This document shows positions 63,583 to 64,000 of a DNA stretch of 64,000 nucleotides, in pieces (the first letter of the stretch is position 1; each line of letters opens with the position of its first letter). Origin of the DNA: Falsihalocynthiibacter arcticus (GTDB taxonomy: Bacteria > Pseudomonadota > Alphaproteobacteria > Rhodobacterales > Rhodobacteraceae); the NCBI RefSeq assembly GCF_000812665.2, contig NZ_CP014327.1, positions 2,075,501 to 2,139,500 of the forward strand. Reading direction: 5' to 3'. The position numbers were made by a program, and so were the translations under genes. The notes under the pieces are model-generated. The model saw nothing but the letters and a program-made list of their open reading frames with translations. It did not search any database and was not told where the DNA came from.

Positions 63583-64000
63583 ATGGATGAGAGCGAAAAA
63601 AACAAAATCGTCAGTGCGTATTTTGCTGCAGCTGAAGCGATGGTCGCTCTTGGGGAATTGGCCTCTGGCAAAACCGGCATCAATGTTGTGCCCTTTGCTC
63701 CAGTGAAAAACCAACGACGCGGAGCAAATGTTTCTACCGATGACGCTTCTTTGCATAAGTCCGAAGTTGCTGGCGGAAAAGGCGATGTATTGTCTCAAGT
63801 TTCCAATCGCATCCGGTCGACCAAAACGGGCACGCATGCCTTTGCCGATACTATTGTTTCAATCCAACCCGGATATTTGAAAATAGGGGGCGGGGGCAAG
63901 GCGCGGATCAAGCAAGCGCATTGGTGTTTTGGGAAGATCTGGAAAAACAACAATGGATGCTTGATGTCCTCGCGGAACTAGAAGCATTCGCGTCTGCAAA
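63583..64000 (+). CDS. Unknown protein, 3' end outside window; frame broken at a G run
   Basis: ATG 63583, MDESEKNKIVSAYFAAAEAM, with a polar middle and SIQPGYLKIGGGG near residue 105. As given, the frame stops at 63981 with a cysteine- and asparagine-rich tail. One extra G in the runs at 63886-63890 or 63892-63896 gives QGADQASALVFWEDLEKQQWMLDVLAELE, a plausible amphipathic helix, open to the window end. No family recognised. It follows the pseudo-receiver gene closely. Confidence 0.55.

Overview
The window reads as chromosome of a marine alphaproteobacterium, most likely a Rhodobacterales/Roseobacter-group species. The backbone carries nrdR-ribD ... ribE-ribBA-ribH-nusB, dnaG-rpoD, recJ-glpX-hom, DUF3572 beside a PleD-type regulator, MmcB, a probable CtrA box and a cluster of GANTC (CcrM) sites, all typical of that order.

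Layout. (1) 1-9815, left backbone: a truncated PleD-like regulator; a marR-rdhA operon encoding a 1060-residue reductive dehalogenase fused to its own FMN/2Fe-2S reductase; a HAD phosphatase; an H-NOX sensor followed by a PAS-like/GGDEF cyclase (NO or redox to c-di-GMP); and a chemoreceptor preceded by a small exported protein. (2) 10007-33616, a genomic island of about 23.6 kb. It lies between a 25-bp copy of the 3' end of tRNA-Glu and the intact tRNA-Glu gene, with a decayed tyrosine recombinase and an AlpA-type excisionase-like gene beside the tRNA. Cargo: cytochrome b561, a phosphonate/organophosphate-type ABC transporter operon (phnD-C-E-E plus a HAD-IIA phosphatase) with a divergent DeoR regulator, an ArsO-like monooxygenase remnant, an MFS exporter, a TIGR03032-type protein, an HxlR/nitroreductase/quinone-reductase unit, an EF-hand protein, and IS110, IS3, IS21 and IS30 elements. 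The IS3 copy holds four copies of an apparently undescribed 38-43 bp hairpin element. (3) 33601-52000, right backbone: tRNA-Glu, recJ, glpX, hom, TetR, pirin, a TadE/TadG pilus operon, glutamate dehydrogenase, dnaG, rpoD, DUF1294, yjbQ, a lipoprotein, nrdR. (4) 51924-60685: riboflavin genes with three capsule genes (kpsC, export lipoprotein, kpsS) on the opposite strand between ribD and ribE, ending in nusB. (5) 61002-64000: mmcB with a likely SOS box, a DUF6324-like protein, tRNA-His, and a MarR / response regulator / pseudo-receiver cluster running off the end.

Sequence quality: seven reading frames (MFS transporter, integrase, tadG, gdhA, ribD, ribE and the last ORF) each break at a run of G where one extra G restores the frame. 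Because ribD, ribE and gdhA are among them, systematic homopolymer undercalling is more likely than seven real mutations. These genes are annotated as single genes with a suspected sequence error.
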